Shown: in pieces, positions 52,112 to 61,150 of the stretch
Numbering within the stretch: the first letter of the stretch is position 1
How the letters are laid out: each line of letters opens with the position of its first letter
Assembly (NCBI GenBank): GCA_965220035.1
Contig: CBDCPC010000001.1
Span: 1,178,001-1,242,000, forward strand
Source: VXNF01 sp965220035
Lineage (GTDB): Bacteria; Actinomycetota; Acidimicrobiia; Acidimicrobiales; CATQHL01
Length of the DNA stretch: 64,000 bases
Direction: 5' to 3'
Notes under the pieces: generated by a model
What the model was told of the DNA's origin: nothing
Seen by the model: the letters and a program-made list of their open reading frames with translations, nothing else
The model's database searches: none
Position numbers and translations under genes: made by a program

Positions 52112-52172
52112 AGCAGTAAGTATACTGAATAATATTGAAATTGATAGTAAATGCTAGATAAATGCTAGATAA
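52112..52172 (+). promoter_or_regulatory. AT-rich control region with direct repeat upstream of hicAB-like genes
   Basis: A sharply AT-rich island contains TATACT (possible -10) and two adjacent copies of AATGCTAGATA (about 52150-52171). Direct repeats in front of a toxin-antitoxin pair commonly bind the antitoxin; that role is inferred here. Confidence 0.45.
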
Positions 52173-52242
52173 TGGTCTGGTGTAGCGCAGGAGACGACTC
52201 GCCAAGATCAGGAACAACCCGAGGGATGTCTCGTGGGCCGAC

Positions 52243-52428
52243 TTGTGCGGCACTTGTGACGTATGGTTCGGGAAGCCGCGACAAGGCCGAGGCAGCCATG
52301 TGATCTACGAGACGCCTTGGATGGATCACCCGGTCCTCGTACTGCAGCCCAGCAAGGGCAAGGCGAAGGCCTATCAGGTGCGGCAGGTACTGCGGGCCAT
52401 AGATGCGATGGAGGGCAACGATGGATGA
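52243..52428 (+). CDS. HicA-like mRNA interferase toxin, N-terminus probably disrupted
   Basis: The frame reads RGSHVIYETPW, then KGKAKAYQVRQVLRAIDA, the pattern of HicA toxins (catalytic-type His in GSH, C-terminal QVRQVLKAI). HicA similarity continues upstream to 52186 (LAKIRNNPRDVSWADLC), but no ATG, GTG or TTG is present there and TAG at 52183-52185 closes the frame. The only start is TTG 52243. A frameshift near 52181 from ATG 52172 would restore a usual N-terminus. It overlaps the HicB-like gene by 8 bases. Confidence 0.6.
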   Translation: MCGTCDVWFGKPRQGRGSHVIYETPWMDHPVLVLQPSKGKAKAYQVRQVLRAIDAMEGNDG

Positions 52429-52675
52429 GGAGCAGTATCGGTACTGGACCGAGTGGTCCGAGGAGGACGGCGAATGGGTCGGTCTCTGCGACGGGTTTCC
52501 CCTGGTCAGTTGGCTGGATCCTGATCGCGAGGCGGCGGCGGCGGGTATTCGGGCCGTGGTCGCGGACGTCGTTGACCAGTTGCGGGCACAAGGCAGGCCA
52601 TTGCCCCGGCCGGGTGTGCAGTGGCCCCCTCGGCAGGCGGGGTCGTGCCAGGAGGCGTCGGCCGCCCGTTCGTGA
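52421..52675 (+). CDS. HicB-like antitoxin
   Basis: This 84-residue protein has the HicB partial RNase-H fold pattern YWTEWSEEDGEWVGLCDGFPLVSWLDPDREAAAAGIRAVVADVVDQL. It lacks a recognisable DNA-binding tail. It directly follows and overlaps the HicA-like gene, the normal order for this toxin-antitoxin family. If the toxin is damaged, this gene may be a left-over antitoxin. Confidence 0.75.
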   Translation: MDEEQYRYWTEWSEEDGEWVGLCDGFPLVSWLDPDREAAAAGIRAVVADVVDQLRAQGRPLPRPGVQWPPRQAGSCQEASAARS

Positions 52676-52817
52676 CCGAGCCCGGGCGCGCCGGCCATCC
52701 TGAGGCAGGTCAGCGTCACCGCACGCCACCCGGCGAACGTGTCACAGCAGGGTCCGGAGGGTTCATCTCGACGGCGAATTCTCAACCCCGTTCGCGAGGG
52801 AACACCGTCCCCGGTTG

Positions 52818-53507
52818 TCATGTCGAGTCAGCCAGCGATGCGGGCAGGGCCTTGACGATTCTGGTTGTTTCCACGGATACTCGGACGAGTCGCCGTAGGT
52901 GGCGAACAAGCTTGAACGGCTCTTCGGCCCACGCGTGCCAGCCGTTAGGATCGTCGATAATGCCCGAGGGCTTGTCATGCTTGCGTTTCAGGCTGTCGAT
53001 GGCCCATTCGAGGGGAGATCGGCCCGACACGGCGTACTGGTGGGCCTCGTCGGGGATGTCGACAAGGCGGCAGCGGTGGTTGATTTCCAGCACGCTGCGG
53101 TCCTGCTCCCTGCCCTTGCCGGCCCAGCGCATCCTGCCGTCGATGCGATAGGCAGCCGGATCGGCGTCGCCCTCGTCCGCTCGGCCGTCCACCTCGCAGG
53201 TCACGGGCCACTCCTCGACAACCTCGTAGTTGACGTGCAGGTCCATGAGGGCGCGGCCCGCTACCCGGAAGGCCTCGAAGTCGGCGGCCAGCGGCACGCG
53301 GGGCAAATTGCGTTGTAGGTCGTGGCGGTAGCGCTCCCGCCAGTCGGGGGCGTGCATCACACCGTACAGGTATTCCCAAATGTCGTCCTTGCTAATAGCG
53401 TCGTCTCCGTAGTGCGATCGGAATCGGGTCAGGCACCAGTCGGTGATGTTGTCCTCGTCACCGCCCTGAGGTGGCAGGTCGAAACCGAGCGTCGGCGCGT
53501 CACTCAT
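52818..53507 (-). pseudogene. C-terminal part of a Type ISP restriction-modification enzyme
   Basis: The 229-residue frame contains ISKDDIWEYLYGVMHAPDWRERY, LPRVPLAADFEAFRVAGRALMDLHVNYE and DIPDEAHQYAVSGRSPLEWAID. These are the conserved C-terminal blocks of single-polypeptide Type ISP enzymes (LlaGI/LlaBIII-like), downstream of the target-recognition region. It has its own ATG at 53507 but no ribosome-binding site. It is separated from the methylase part by frameshifts and stops, so it is a fragment rather than a gene in its own right. Confidence 0.8.
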
Positions 53508-53866
53508 AGCGTGCAGATGGCTTGCGGGGTGCAGGGTGGAGTGACACGAGCTGCAGAGTCAAGCGAGTGCACGTCGGGAAGGATGGCCGCGGCGAGGACG
53601 GCAATGCGGATCCGATCGGAAGGGTCCGTCACGACGATCGCCTCCGCCGGCGTAGTGCCCTGGTCTGGCGTCCGGTTGCGCACAGGTCGAAGAGACAGCC
53701 GGTCGCCACGATCCCGAATGGGAGCTGCTGAGTGAGGCTGACCAGCAACGATTCTCTCTCCCCCTCTATGGGTGCCGGCTTCTGCGCCGCGGGAGCGCCC
53801 GGGTCTGCCGGGAGCCCCGAATCGCAGCTAGATCTGGGAGCGTCTTCGTGGCGAGCGCTTGGAAGA
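53508..53866 (-). other. Decayed target-recognition-like coding sequence with repeated motif
   Basis: No intact frame spans this 359-base stretch, but all three minus-strand frames contain similar motifs. These are PAAAILVSGTSNMIFQALATK (to the stop at 53766), SLLVSLTQQLPFGIVATG (to the stop at 53629) and AEAIVVTDPSDRI (to about 53510). They resemble one another and the motif EAILCEVTQQLPYGVIATN just upstream at about 53945-54010. This suggests duplicated target-recognition segments broken by frameshifts. Confidence 0.55.
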
Positions 53867-55246
53867 TCATGTTCGACGTTCCGGAGACGAGGATGGCTGC
53901 TGCCGGGGGATGCATCGAGGGGTCCGCCCAGTGACGTGGAGGTCGATGAGCCTGTTCGTAGCGATGACCCCGTAGGGAAGTTGCTGGGTGACTTCGCAAA
54001 GGATCGCTTCCCTCGGAAGTCTGGGGGGGGGGGGGGTGGGCGCGATGACTTCGTCCCGGGGGAACATGGCCGAGATTGTCTTTATTTCGGCCAAAATTCG
54101 CGAGTCGTCGTAGAGCCAGAGCTTGGCAAATGGCCGGTAGAGCACCTCGCGAATGCGGGATTCGTCGAACGCGATCTTTTCGCCGCGTCTGAGCGCCTGT
54201 TTCAGGGTTGGAGTCCACTTGATGGCATCCAGTTGGTAATTCTCAGTCACTTCTTCCAGGGTGCATCCGGCTTCAAGCAGTTCGGCAGCATCGCAATAGG
54301 AGGCGATAAGTTGCTGCATACGTACGGTCAGATCGTCGCGACTGAACGAGTAGACATACGAATCGCACTTTGTCTTCACTCCAGATGCGTGAGCGGTGAC
54401 GGCAACCTCCGCCTTGCTCCTGTCGGTGTCGCAAACCGGCAGCAGCTTCTCGAATGAGCCGTCGGTCAAGTCCACCCAGTCGTGCCTGTCGTTGATGGAC
54501 ACGGGTTCAAACCGGTTGCTGGTCACATCCTTGAGCCGGGCCAGCCAGTCGAACTTCTCGTCGAGCGAACTGTATTCAGGGACTTCGGCGTAGTGAAGCG
54601 AAGCGGGTTGGGAGGTGTCCTTGGCGGGATTGCGGACCAGCACGGTAATTTGTACGCCGTTGCGGGATCCACCGCCGAATATCTTGTCTCCTTCCCTACG
54701 GAACTCGTCACCGCTCTTGTACGCGTCGCCGCGTAGGTTCGCTACGTAGACGTCCGTGAACTCGTCTCGGAGCGCGGCCCGCATTCCGACCAGCGAGGTG
54801 CCTGTTGCCAGCGAGTTCGGATGCACGAATGCCACCACACCAGGACGGGCGGGATTGTTGTCGGGACCGTTTAGCCGGTCGCATGCCCACCGGAACGCCT
54901 CGACGTAAAGGTTGCCCGATGCCGTGCCGCCCGGCGACTTACCCGTTACCTCCTTGTGCCGCGTCCCGTAGGTGGACCGGACCCGCTCCTCGACGTTCGG
55001 ATAGGCGATATTGGGATTGTCGTCGCCCGCTGATTTCTGGCCGGCCGACCATGGCGGATTTCCCACAATCACCTGGATCGGCGTCCGGTTCTGACGTTTC
55101 GCCCTCGTCGAGTTGCGACCCATCGGCCCGGTGTCGGGTAGCCGGTCGCTGTCGTCGATCAGGAATGTGTCGGTCAGCACGATCCCCTCGAAAGGCTCGT
55201 AGTTGCCCGTGCGGTCCTTGTGGCCCTCCTCGATCTTGATGGCGGC
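53867..55246 (-). pseudogene. Type ISP restriction-modification enzyme, middle part (methylase motif IV and target recognition)
   Basis: From the IS junction the frame reads LAAIKIEEGHKDRTGNYEP and then EGIVLTDTF. The N6-adenine methylase motif IV follows (IVGNPPWSAG), then FVHPNSLATGTSLVGMR and target-recognition sequence with FRPFAKLWLYDD-type residues (YRPFAKLW). A run of 14 C (coding strand) encodes PPPP near the end. The frame stops at 53867 soon after VTQQLPYGVIATNRLIDLH. The 5' part of the gene lies beyond two IS elements at 57582-60521. Confidence 0.88.
54023..54036. repeat. Homopolymer of 14 G inside the Type ISP gene
   Basis: An uninterrupted G14 on the plus strand (C14 on the coding strand) lies in the target-recognition part of the restriction-modification gene. 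Such tracts are prone to slippage. After the tract all three coding-strand frames remain open, to 53867, 53766 and 53629. Confidence 0.9.
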
Positions 55247-55248
55247 TA

Positions 55249-56400
55249 GTGGTGTGTCGCTTATTTGTTGGACGGGTGTGGTAGGGTGTTGGTATGAGTC
55301 TTCCTGCGGCCCCGTTGGTGATGTCTCGCGAGCAGCGCGACGAGTTGGAGGCGATGAGCCGTTCGGGTGTGCTGCCGCATCGGGTGGTGCGCCAGGCGGA
55401 GGTGTTGTTGTTGGCCGCCGACGGGGTGGCGAACGAGGTGATCGCGCGTCGTTGCGGTGTGGCGCCGAACACGGTGCGTCGTTGGCGCAGGCGGTTCGCC
55501 GAGTCGGGTGTTTCCGGTGTGGGGCGGGTGGCGCCGGGGCGCGGCCGGCCGCCGGTGATCAGCGACGAACTGGAGATGGCGATCGTGGCCGATACCGTCG
55601 CCGCGGCGCCCGATGACGGGTCGGTGTGCTGGTCGACGCGCGCCATGGCGGCCCGCCACGGTGTCGGCAAGGACTCCGTGGCGCGGATCTGGCGCCGCCA
55701 CGGTCTGCGGCCCTGGCGGATTGATGTGTTCAAGCTGTCGAACGACAAGAACTTCGAGGAGAAACTGCGCGACGTGGTGGGCTTGTACCTGGATCCCCCC
55801 GAGGCGGCGGTGGTGTTCAGCTTCGACGAGAAGACCCAGGTCCAGGCCCTGGACCGCACCCAGCCGTCGCTGCCGATCAGACGCGGGAGGGCCGCCACGA
55901 TGACCCACGACTACAAACGCAACGGCACCGTGGACCTCTTCGCCGCCCTCAACGTCGCCACCGGCGAGGTCCTGCACCAGACCCGCCGCCGCCACACCGG
56001 CACCGACGTGTTGGCGTTCTTCCGCTGGATCGACCTGCACACCCCCCGCCACCTCAACGTCCACGTCATCTTGGACAACCTCTCCGCGCACAAGTCCGAA
56101 CCCGTGCGGAAATGGCTCGCCAACCCCAAACGCCGACGATGGCACCTGCACTACACGCCCACCAGCGCCTCGTGGCTGAACCTCGTCGAAGGCTGGTTCT
56201 CCATCCTCACCCGCAAAGCCCTCAAACACAACAGCTTCTGTAGCGTCGCCGAACTCACCGAAACCATCGACAACTGGACCGCGCACTGGAACCACAACCC
56301 CCGACCGTTCATCTGGACCAAATTCCCCAACCCCATCATCGCCCAAACCCGCCGCGCACGCCTCACACTCAACCGCGCAACCAAATCCGCGACGCACCAC
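55249..56400 (+). mobile_element. Second type of IS630-family insertion sequence, inserted in the Type ISP gene
   Basis: This 1152-base element has imperfect inverted ends GTGGTGTGTCGC and GTGGTGCGTCGC (right end read inward) and TA flanks (55247-55248 and 56401-56402) within CTAG. It abuts the IS630 copy 2 at the shared CTAG (56400-56403). Confidence 0.9.
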
Positions 56401-56403
56401 TAG
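55294..56403 (+). CDS. IS630-family transposase (second type)
   Basis: The 369-residue transposase has the helix-turn-helix VIARRCGVAPNTVRRWRRRF and a DDE domain. Its Asp residues are in FSFDEKTQ and VILDNLSAH, and its Glu is in WLNLVEGWFSIL. It differs clearly from the other IS630 transposases in the window. The stop codon TAG at 56401-56403 is formed by the CTAG target site beyond the inverted repeat, as in the neighbouring element. No strong ribosome-binding site was seen. Confidence 0.93.
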   Translation: MSLPAAPLVMSREQRDELEAMSRSGVLPHRVVRQAEVLLLAADGVANEVIARRCGVAPNTVRRWRRRFAESGVSGVGRVAPGRGRPPVISDELEMAIVADTVAAAPDDGSVCWSTRAMAARHGVGKDSVARIWRRHGLRPWRIDVFKLSNDKNFEEKLRDVVGLYLDPPEAAVVFSFDEKTQVQALDRTQPSLPIRRGRAATMTHDYKRNGTVDLFAALNVATGEVLHQTRRRHTGTDVLAFFRWIDLHTPRHLNVHVILDNLSAHKSEPVRKWLANPKRRRWHLHYTPTSASWLNLVEGWFSILTRKALKHNSFCSVAELTETIDNWTAHWNHNPRPFIWTKFPNPIIAQTRRARLTLNRATKSATHH

Positions 56404-57578
56404 TGTCCTGAGTCGGGTATTCGTTGGTATGTGGTGTTGGGTGGGTTATGTTGGTGGTGGTAGGTGGGCGGTGATCGGAGTTGATCATGGCTCAGCGGCG
56501 TGGCCGCCCGGCGGTTGTGGTTGAGCTCGGCGAGGCTGAGCGGGAGACGTTGGAGCGTTGGGCGCGGCGTCCGTCGTCGTCGCAGGCGTTGGCGTTGCGG
56601 TGTCGGATCGTGTTGGGCGCCGCGGCCGGGGAGTTGAACAAGGACATCGCTGAGCGCCTGGGGTGTTGTGCGGCGACGGTGTCCAAGTGGCGGGGCCGGT
56701 TCGCGTTGTGGCGCCTGGACGGGCTCGCCGATGAGCCGCGCCCGGGTGGGCCGCGCAGGATCAGCGACGCGCAGGTCGAGGAGGTGATCGTGAGGACTCT
56801 TGAGGAGGCCCCGCCGGGGGCGACGCACTGGTCGACGCGGTCGATGGCCGCCGCGATGGGGATGTCGCAGACCGCTATCAGTCGTATCTGGCGGGCCTTC
56901 GGTCTCAAGCCGCACCGCCTCGGGGAATTCAAGGTGTCCCCGGACCCGCAGTTCATCGACAAGGTACGCGACGTCGTGGGCCTCTACTTGAACCCCCCGG
57001 AGGCCGCGGTGGTGTTCTGCGTGGACGAAAAGACCGGCATCCAGGCCCTGGATCGCACCGCGCCGATGCTGCCACTGATGCTCGGGGTTCCCCAGAGGCG
57101 CACCCACGACTACCGCCGCTGCGGCACCACCAACCTCTACGCCGCCCTCGAGGTCGCCTCCGGGAAGGTCATCTCGACGATGACCGCACGGCACCGCTCC
57201 GAGGAGTTCCGCAAGTTCTTGAACCTCATCGACCGAGAGGTCCCCGCCCACCTCGCCGTGCACATCGTCCTGGACAACGTCTCCACGCACAAGACCCCCA
57301 CCATCCAACGCTGGCTCCTGCGCCACCCCCGCTTCAGCTTCCACTTCACGCCCACCTACAGCTCCTGGATGAACCTCGTCGAACGCTGGTTCTCCGAACT
57401 CACCACCAAATGGCTCCGCCGCGGCACCCACACCAGCGTCGGCGACCTCCAAGACTCCATCAACACCTGGATCGACGGCTGGAACCAGAACCCCAAACCC
57501 TTCACCTGGCACAAAACCGCCGACGACATCCTCGACACCCTCGCCGCATATCTTCAACGAATACCCGACTCAGGACAC
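56403..57578 (+). mobile_element. IS630-family insertion sequence, copy 2
   Basis: This 1176-base element is nearly identical to 44856-46031 but in the opposite orientation, with perfect inverted ends GTGTCCTGAGTCGGGTATTC and TA flanks (56401-56402, 57579-57580). It lies directly beside the other IS630-type element, both within the Type ISP gene. Confidence 0.93.
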
Positions 57579-57581
57579 TAG
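56487..57581 (+). CDS. IS630-family transposase, copy 2
   Basis: This 364-residue transposase matches copy 1 except for the second catalytic motif, which here has the normal L-D-N (IVLDNVSTH). Other catalytic motifs are FCVDEKTG and WMNLVERWFSEL. GGAG lies 6 bases before the ATG at 56487. The TAG stop is completed by the target CTAG at 57578-57581. This copy looks fully functional. Confidence 0.93.
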   Translation: MAQRRGRPAVVVELGEAERETLERWARRPSSSQALALRCRIVLGAAAGELNKDIAERLGCCAATVSKWRGRFALWRLDGLADEPRPGGPRRISDAQVEEVIVRTLEEAPPGATHWSTRSMAAAMGMSQTAISRIWRAFGLKPHRLGEFKVSPDPQFIDKVRDVVGLYLNPPEAAVVFCVDEKTGIQALDRTAPMLPLMLGVPQRRTHDYRRCGTTNLYAALEVASGKVISTMTARHRSEEFRKFLNLIDREVPAHLAVHIVLDNVSTHKTPTIQRWLLRHPRFSFHFTPTYSSWMNLVERWFSELTTKWLRRGTHTSVGDLQDSINTWIDGWNQNPKPFTWHKTADDILDTLAAYLQRIPDSGH

Positions 57582-60521
57582 GTAGTAGGCCAGCAGCACT
57601 ATCTCATTCGCATGCATCTCCGCGCTGGCATGGATCTCGCCCGAGGCAGAGGCGGTGCCCGAGAACTTGCGGCGCAGGTCGGCGTCGGCGACGAGCGGTT
57701 GGCCGTCGCTGTCGTTCTGGGTGAGCAGACGGTTTATGAACGTACCCGTGCCGGTAAACGGGTCCAGGACGTGGACGCCCTCGTCAGTCAGGCCGCGTCC
57801 AAACTCCTGCTTCAACACCGCGTTGGCGGAGCGCAGGATGAAGTCCACGAGTTCGATCGGCGTGTAGACGATGCCGAGGCGGCTCACCTCATCGGGCATG
57901 GCTTCAGCGAAGAAGGTCTCGTACACCTCCAGCATTACGCGCAGGCGTGCGTCGGAGTCTGTGGCGCCCGCCAGGCGATTCCGGACGCCCGCGTAGAATC
58001 GGTCGAGATCGCGGGCCTCCTCCCGTAGGTGGAACTCGTGCGTCTTGAATTCGTCGAGTAGTTCGTTGAGCGCCTTGGAGATCGGGTTGCGGTCGGCGAA
58101 TCCGCTCTCTGCGAACAGCGCGTCGAACACCGGCAAGGTAACGATGTGCTGGGCGAGCATCGTCGTGAGAGCGGTTCGGGTGAGGTGGGCGCCGATGGTT
58201 CCTCGCATCGCCTCGCAGAACTCATCGAAAGCGTCGGCGAGTTCGGGCCTGAGTCGGAGGATGGTCAAGGTCCGGGCGACGATGCGGTCGGTGATCGCCG
58301 CGACCTCCTTACCCCATCGATCCCAATACTGGCGGTCGCCACAGGCCTCTACCAGCTTCGACGCGATAGCTACCTCGAACGGAAGGCGCAACGCGATGTG
58401 CTCGCTGATTGTCGCGGGGGCCGCTGTGCATTTCGCACCTCCGTCACAGCCGGCCGTGCCACAGAGGTTGCATACGCCTTCGCCCGTAAGGATCGTCAGC
58501 GGTAGCGCGCCGCCGAGATCGACGGTGTTGATAGGCACGTCCAGTCGCTCGTCGTGGGAACGAAGGGCCTTGAGCACCTGCCACACTTGCTTGAAGTCGG
58601 ATCCGGAGAGGACCTCGTCGTCGGCGAGGCCAAGGCCTGTGGGCACGACGACGGGCAGCACCACGTAGCCGTATTGCTTGCCGGAGGAGCGGCGCATCAC
58701 GCGGCCGACGGCCTGCACGACGTCGATCTGGGACTTCTTCGGTTCGAGGAACAGCACCGCGTCGAGGGCCGGAACGTCCACGCCTTCGGTCAGACACTTG
58801 GCGTTCGTGACTATCCGGCAGCTGGCGCCGTCCTCACCGTCCTGCAGCCAGGCGATGGTGTTAGCGCGGTCGAGGGCATTCCTGTTGCCGTCAACGTGGC
58901 GAATCTCACACGCCAGTAGTTCGTCTTCGGGCCCCGCGGCAGGAGCCACCGCGTCGATGATCGGGTTCCAGTACCGCTGCACGCGGAGCGATGCCCGGAT
59001 GGTGTTTGTGAACGCTATGGCTCGCTTAGCGGCGAGCACCGGATGCGCAAGTCCGGTGACTCGTCCGTCGGCGGATCGGGTTGTCGGGTCGGCCAAGGCG
59101 TCCCAACAGCCGGCGAACTTGACCGCTTCCTTGAGTGTGATGGTGTTCGGCCCGGCTCCCGACTCTATGTTGAGGCCTTCGTACCTTGGGAGCGCCGTGC
59201 CCTCGGCCACGGCGATGACCAGCACCTTGTAGTCCGTGAGGTGGCCCGCCTCCACAGCGTCTCCGAAGCCCATCTCGTAGAACTCCGCGCCGTAGGTGTG
59301 CTCGTCGTCCATCGAGTACACGCCGAGATCGCGGGCGTGTGCCGCCGCTTTGGCTCTCGCCCGTTGGGTGTACACGCGGGGCGTCGCCGTCATGTAGAGC
59401 CGCCTGTCGGCCACCACGGCGCTTTCATCGTGGATGAGCGTGAACGAATTACCCCTGTCCTGCTCCTGGATGCCGGTGGTTCGGTGCGCTTCATCGGCTA
59501 TCGCCAGATCGAAGCCGAGCGCGCCCCGGATCTGCGCGTCGCCGACCAGTTCCAGCGATTGGTACGTGCAGAACACGACCGTCATCTCGTCGAGGTGAGC
59601 CCGTGACAACTCGCGCGCGATTCGCTCGGGGTCGGTGGTGACTGGCATCGCCAACTCGGCCATGTCGGCATCCTCGTGGTTGCGACCCGCTCGAGTGTCC
59701 GAGCAGACACCGACATAGCGGTGGGGTACGTCGGGATGCCGCTGCCGGGCCCACTCCCGCATCGTCTGGCCCATCAAGGCAATTGACGGAACCAGGTACA
59801 GTACCCGCCCGCCCGGACCTGCGATTTTTTCGGCGATCCACATCGCAACCACCGACTTGCCGGTGCCGCAGGGCAGGATCAGCTTGCCGCGGTCGTGCTC
59901 GTCGAAGCCGGCGAGGACTTTTTCCACCGCCTCTGCCTGGTACTGGTGCGGCTCGTACCGCGCGGGCTCGAAGGTCAGGTCCGCTGGCTGGTCGAAGTAC
60001 GCCGCCCAATTCACCGTCCAATCTTCAAGATCGGATCGGTAGAGCACTTGGCACCTGGGCGAAGCCTTGGAGATGACCGTGCGAGCGTGCTCGCTGAGCG
60101 ATGAGGTGACCGCGAGGATGCGATCGCTGAAGATGTTCGTGCCCGACGCAGACAGGAACGAGTCCACAGCGGCTTTTCCGATGGTGCCCGAGTCGTAGAA
60201 CTTCGTTTGGATGGCGCACAGCCCGCCACCCCACGCCTCGGTCTGGCGTGCCACAAGGTCAATACCCATGTCGGCGCCGAAGCCGTGGCTCGCCCGGTCG
60301 GGCCACTCGGCCCACCGCCAGACATCCTCGAACCGGTGCGGACCGTACTCGCCAGGGTGACGCTGGAGCGCATACTGCATCAGCCGCTCGAACCTTCGTC
60401 CACGCTCGTGTGGATCTGGGAAGTGGTTACGGAGGAGGTCCAAGAGGCCGGCACCCTTGGGGCGATCTCCTGAGTCCGATGTCGCGGGCGCAGGTCGTGT
60501 TGGATCTCGAAGCGGGGTCAT
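57579..60521 (-). pseudogene. Type ISP restriction-modification enzyme, N-terminal part (nuclease, helicase, methylase motif I), truncated by IS insertion
   Basis: About 980 residues remain. An Mrr-like nuclease region (GIDLV with D88, AIQTKFY with Q105/K107) is followed by a superfamily 2 helicase with Walker A PCGTGKS (217-223) and DEAH (342-345). Helicase motif VI-type QAVGRVMRR and methylase motif I DPFTGTGTF (about 920-928) come next. The frame enters the IS at AYYLVS and stops. Joining 57578 to 55246 at the single CTAG would give AYYLAAIKIEEG in frame. The enzyme normally translocates along DNA, methylating or cutting. No good ribosome-binding site precedes the ATG at 60521. Confidence 0.9.
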
Positions 60522-60589
60522 GGCGGGGTGAGACAGTTCGTGGTGTTCTTGCGTTCAGAGAGTGCGTACGGAAGCTGGAATGTACGCGC

Positions 60590-61150
60590 TCAGGCCAGAC
60601 GGCGCAGGCTGCGGTCGACCCGTTGCAGGAACGCCCGGCGATCCTCGGCGGTGGAGCGATCGGAGTTGTAGAAGGCCAGCCAGCGCATCCTGCAGTTCGC
60701 TGGGCAGAGCGGGTACACGCTGCGCCGCAGGAAGTGCATGCCGGCTTCACCCTGCACGGCGTTGATGAGCTTCGAGGAACCGTGTGTGGAGACAACCGCG
60801 AGGTAGCTCAGGTTCGCCAGGAGTTCCCGGGTCTCGGTGGCTGCGTCCGAACCGCCTTCCCGGGGGATCGAGCCCCCGGCGACGACCTGCTCGAACCACC
60901 CCGCGAGCATGGCCGGCAGGCCGCTCCACCAGGTCGGGTAGACCAGCACCAGCGCGCCGGCGGTGCACAGAGCCTCCCGGTGGGCCGCAACGAGGGAAGC
61001 GTCGGCCTCGGTCGGCGAGAACCCGTCGGCGTACAGATCGAGCAGCAGAGGTTCGGCCCCCACCGCCGAGAGGGTCTCGACGACCTGCGCACCCACCGCC
61101 GCGCCGAAGCTCTCCGGCACCGGATGGCACAGGACGACCGGCGTGCTCAC
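60590..61150 (-). CDS. Flavodoxin_2-fold NAD(P)H oxidoreductase
   Basis: The 186-residue protein begins TPVVLCHPVPESFGAAVGAQVVETL, the phosphate-binding start of NQO1/MdaB-like FMN proteins, with PTWWSGLPAMLAGWFEQVV as the isoalloxazine-side signature. It likely reduces quinones or other electrophiles with NAD(P)H. The GTG at 61150 overlaps the stop of the preceding gene (GTGA), so the two flavodoxin-fold proteins are coupled and may form a heterodimer. Confidence 0.85.
   Translation of the reverse strand: MSTPVVLCHPVPESFGAAVGAQVVETLSAVGAEPLLLDLYADGFSPTEADASLVAAHREALCTAGALVLVYPTWWSGLPAMLAGWFEQVVAGGSIPREGGSDAATETRELLANLSYLAVVSTHGSSKLINAVQGEAGMHFLRRSVYPLCPANCRMRWLAFYNSDRSTAEDRRAFLQRVDRSLRRLA

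Noticed and set aside
54023..54036. G14 run as purely a sequencing error
   Set aside because: Not excluded, but the frames on both sides agree with the 14-base length (methylase part and the first downstream motif are in one frame), so it was kept as a real feature.
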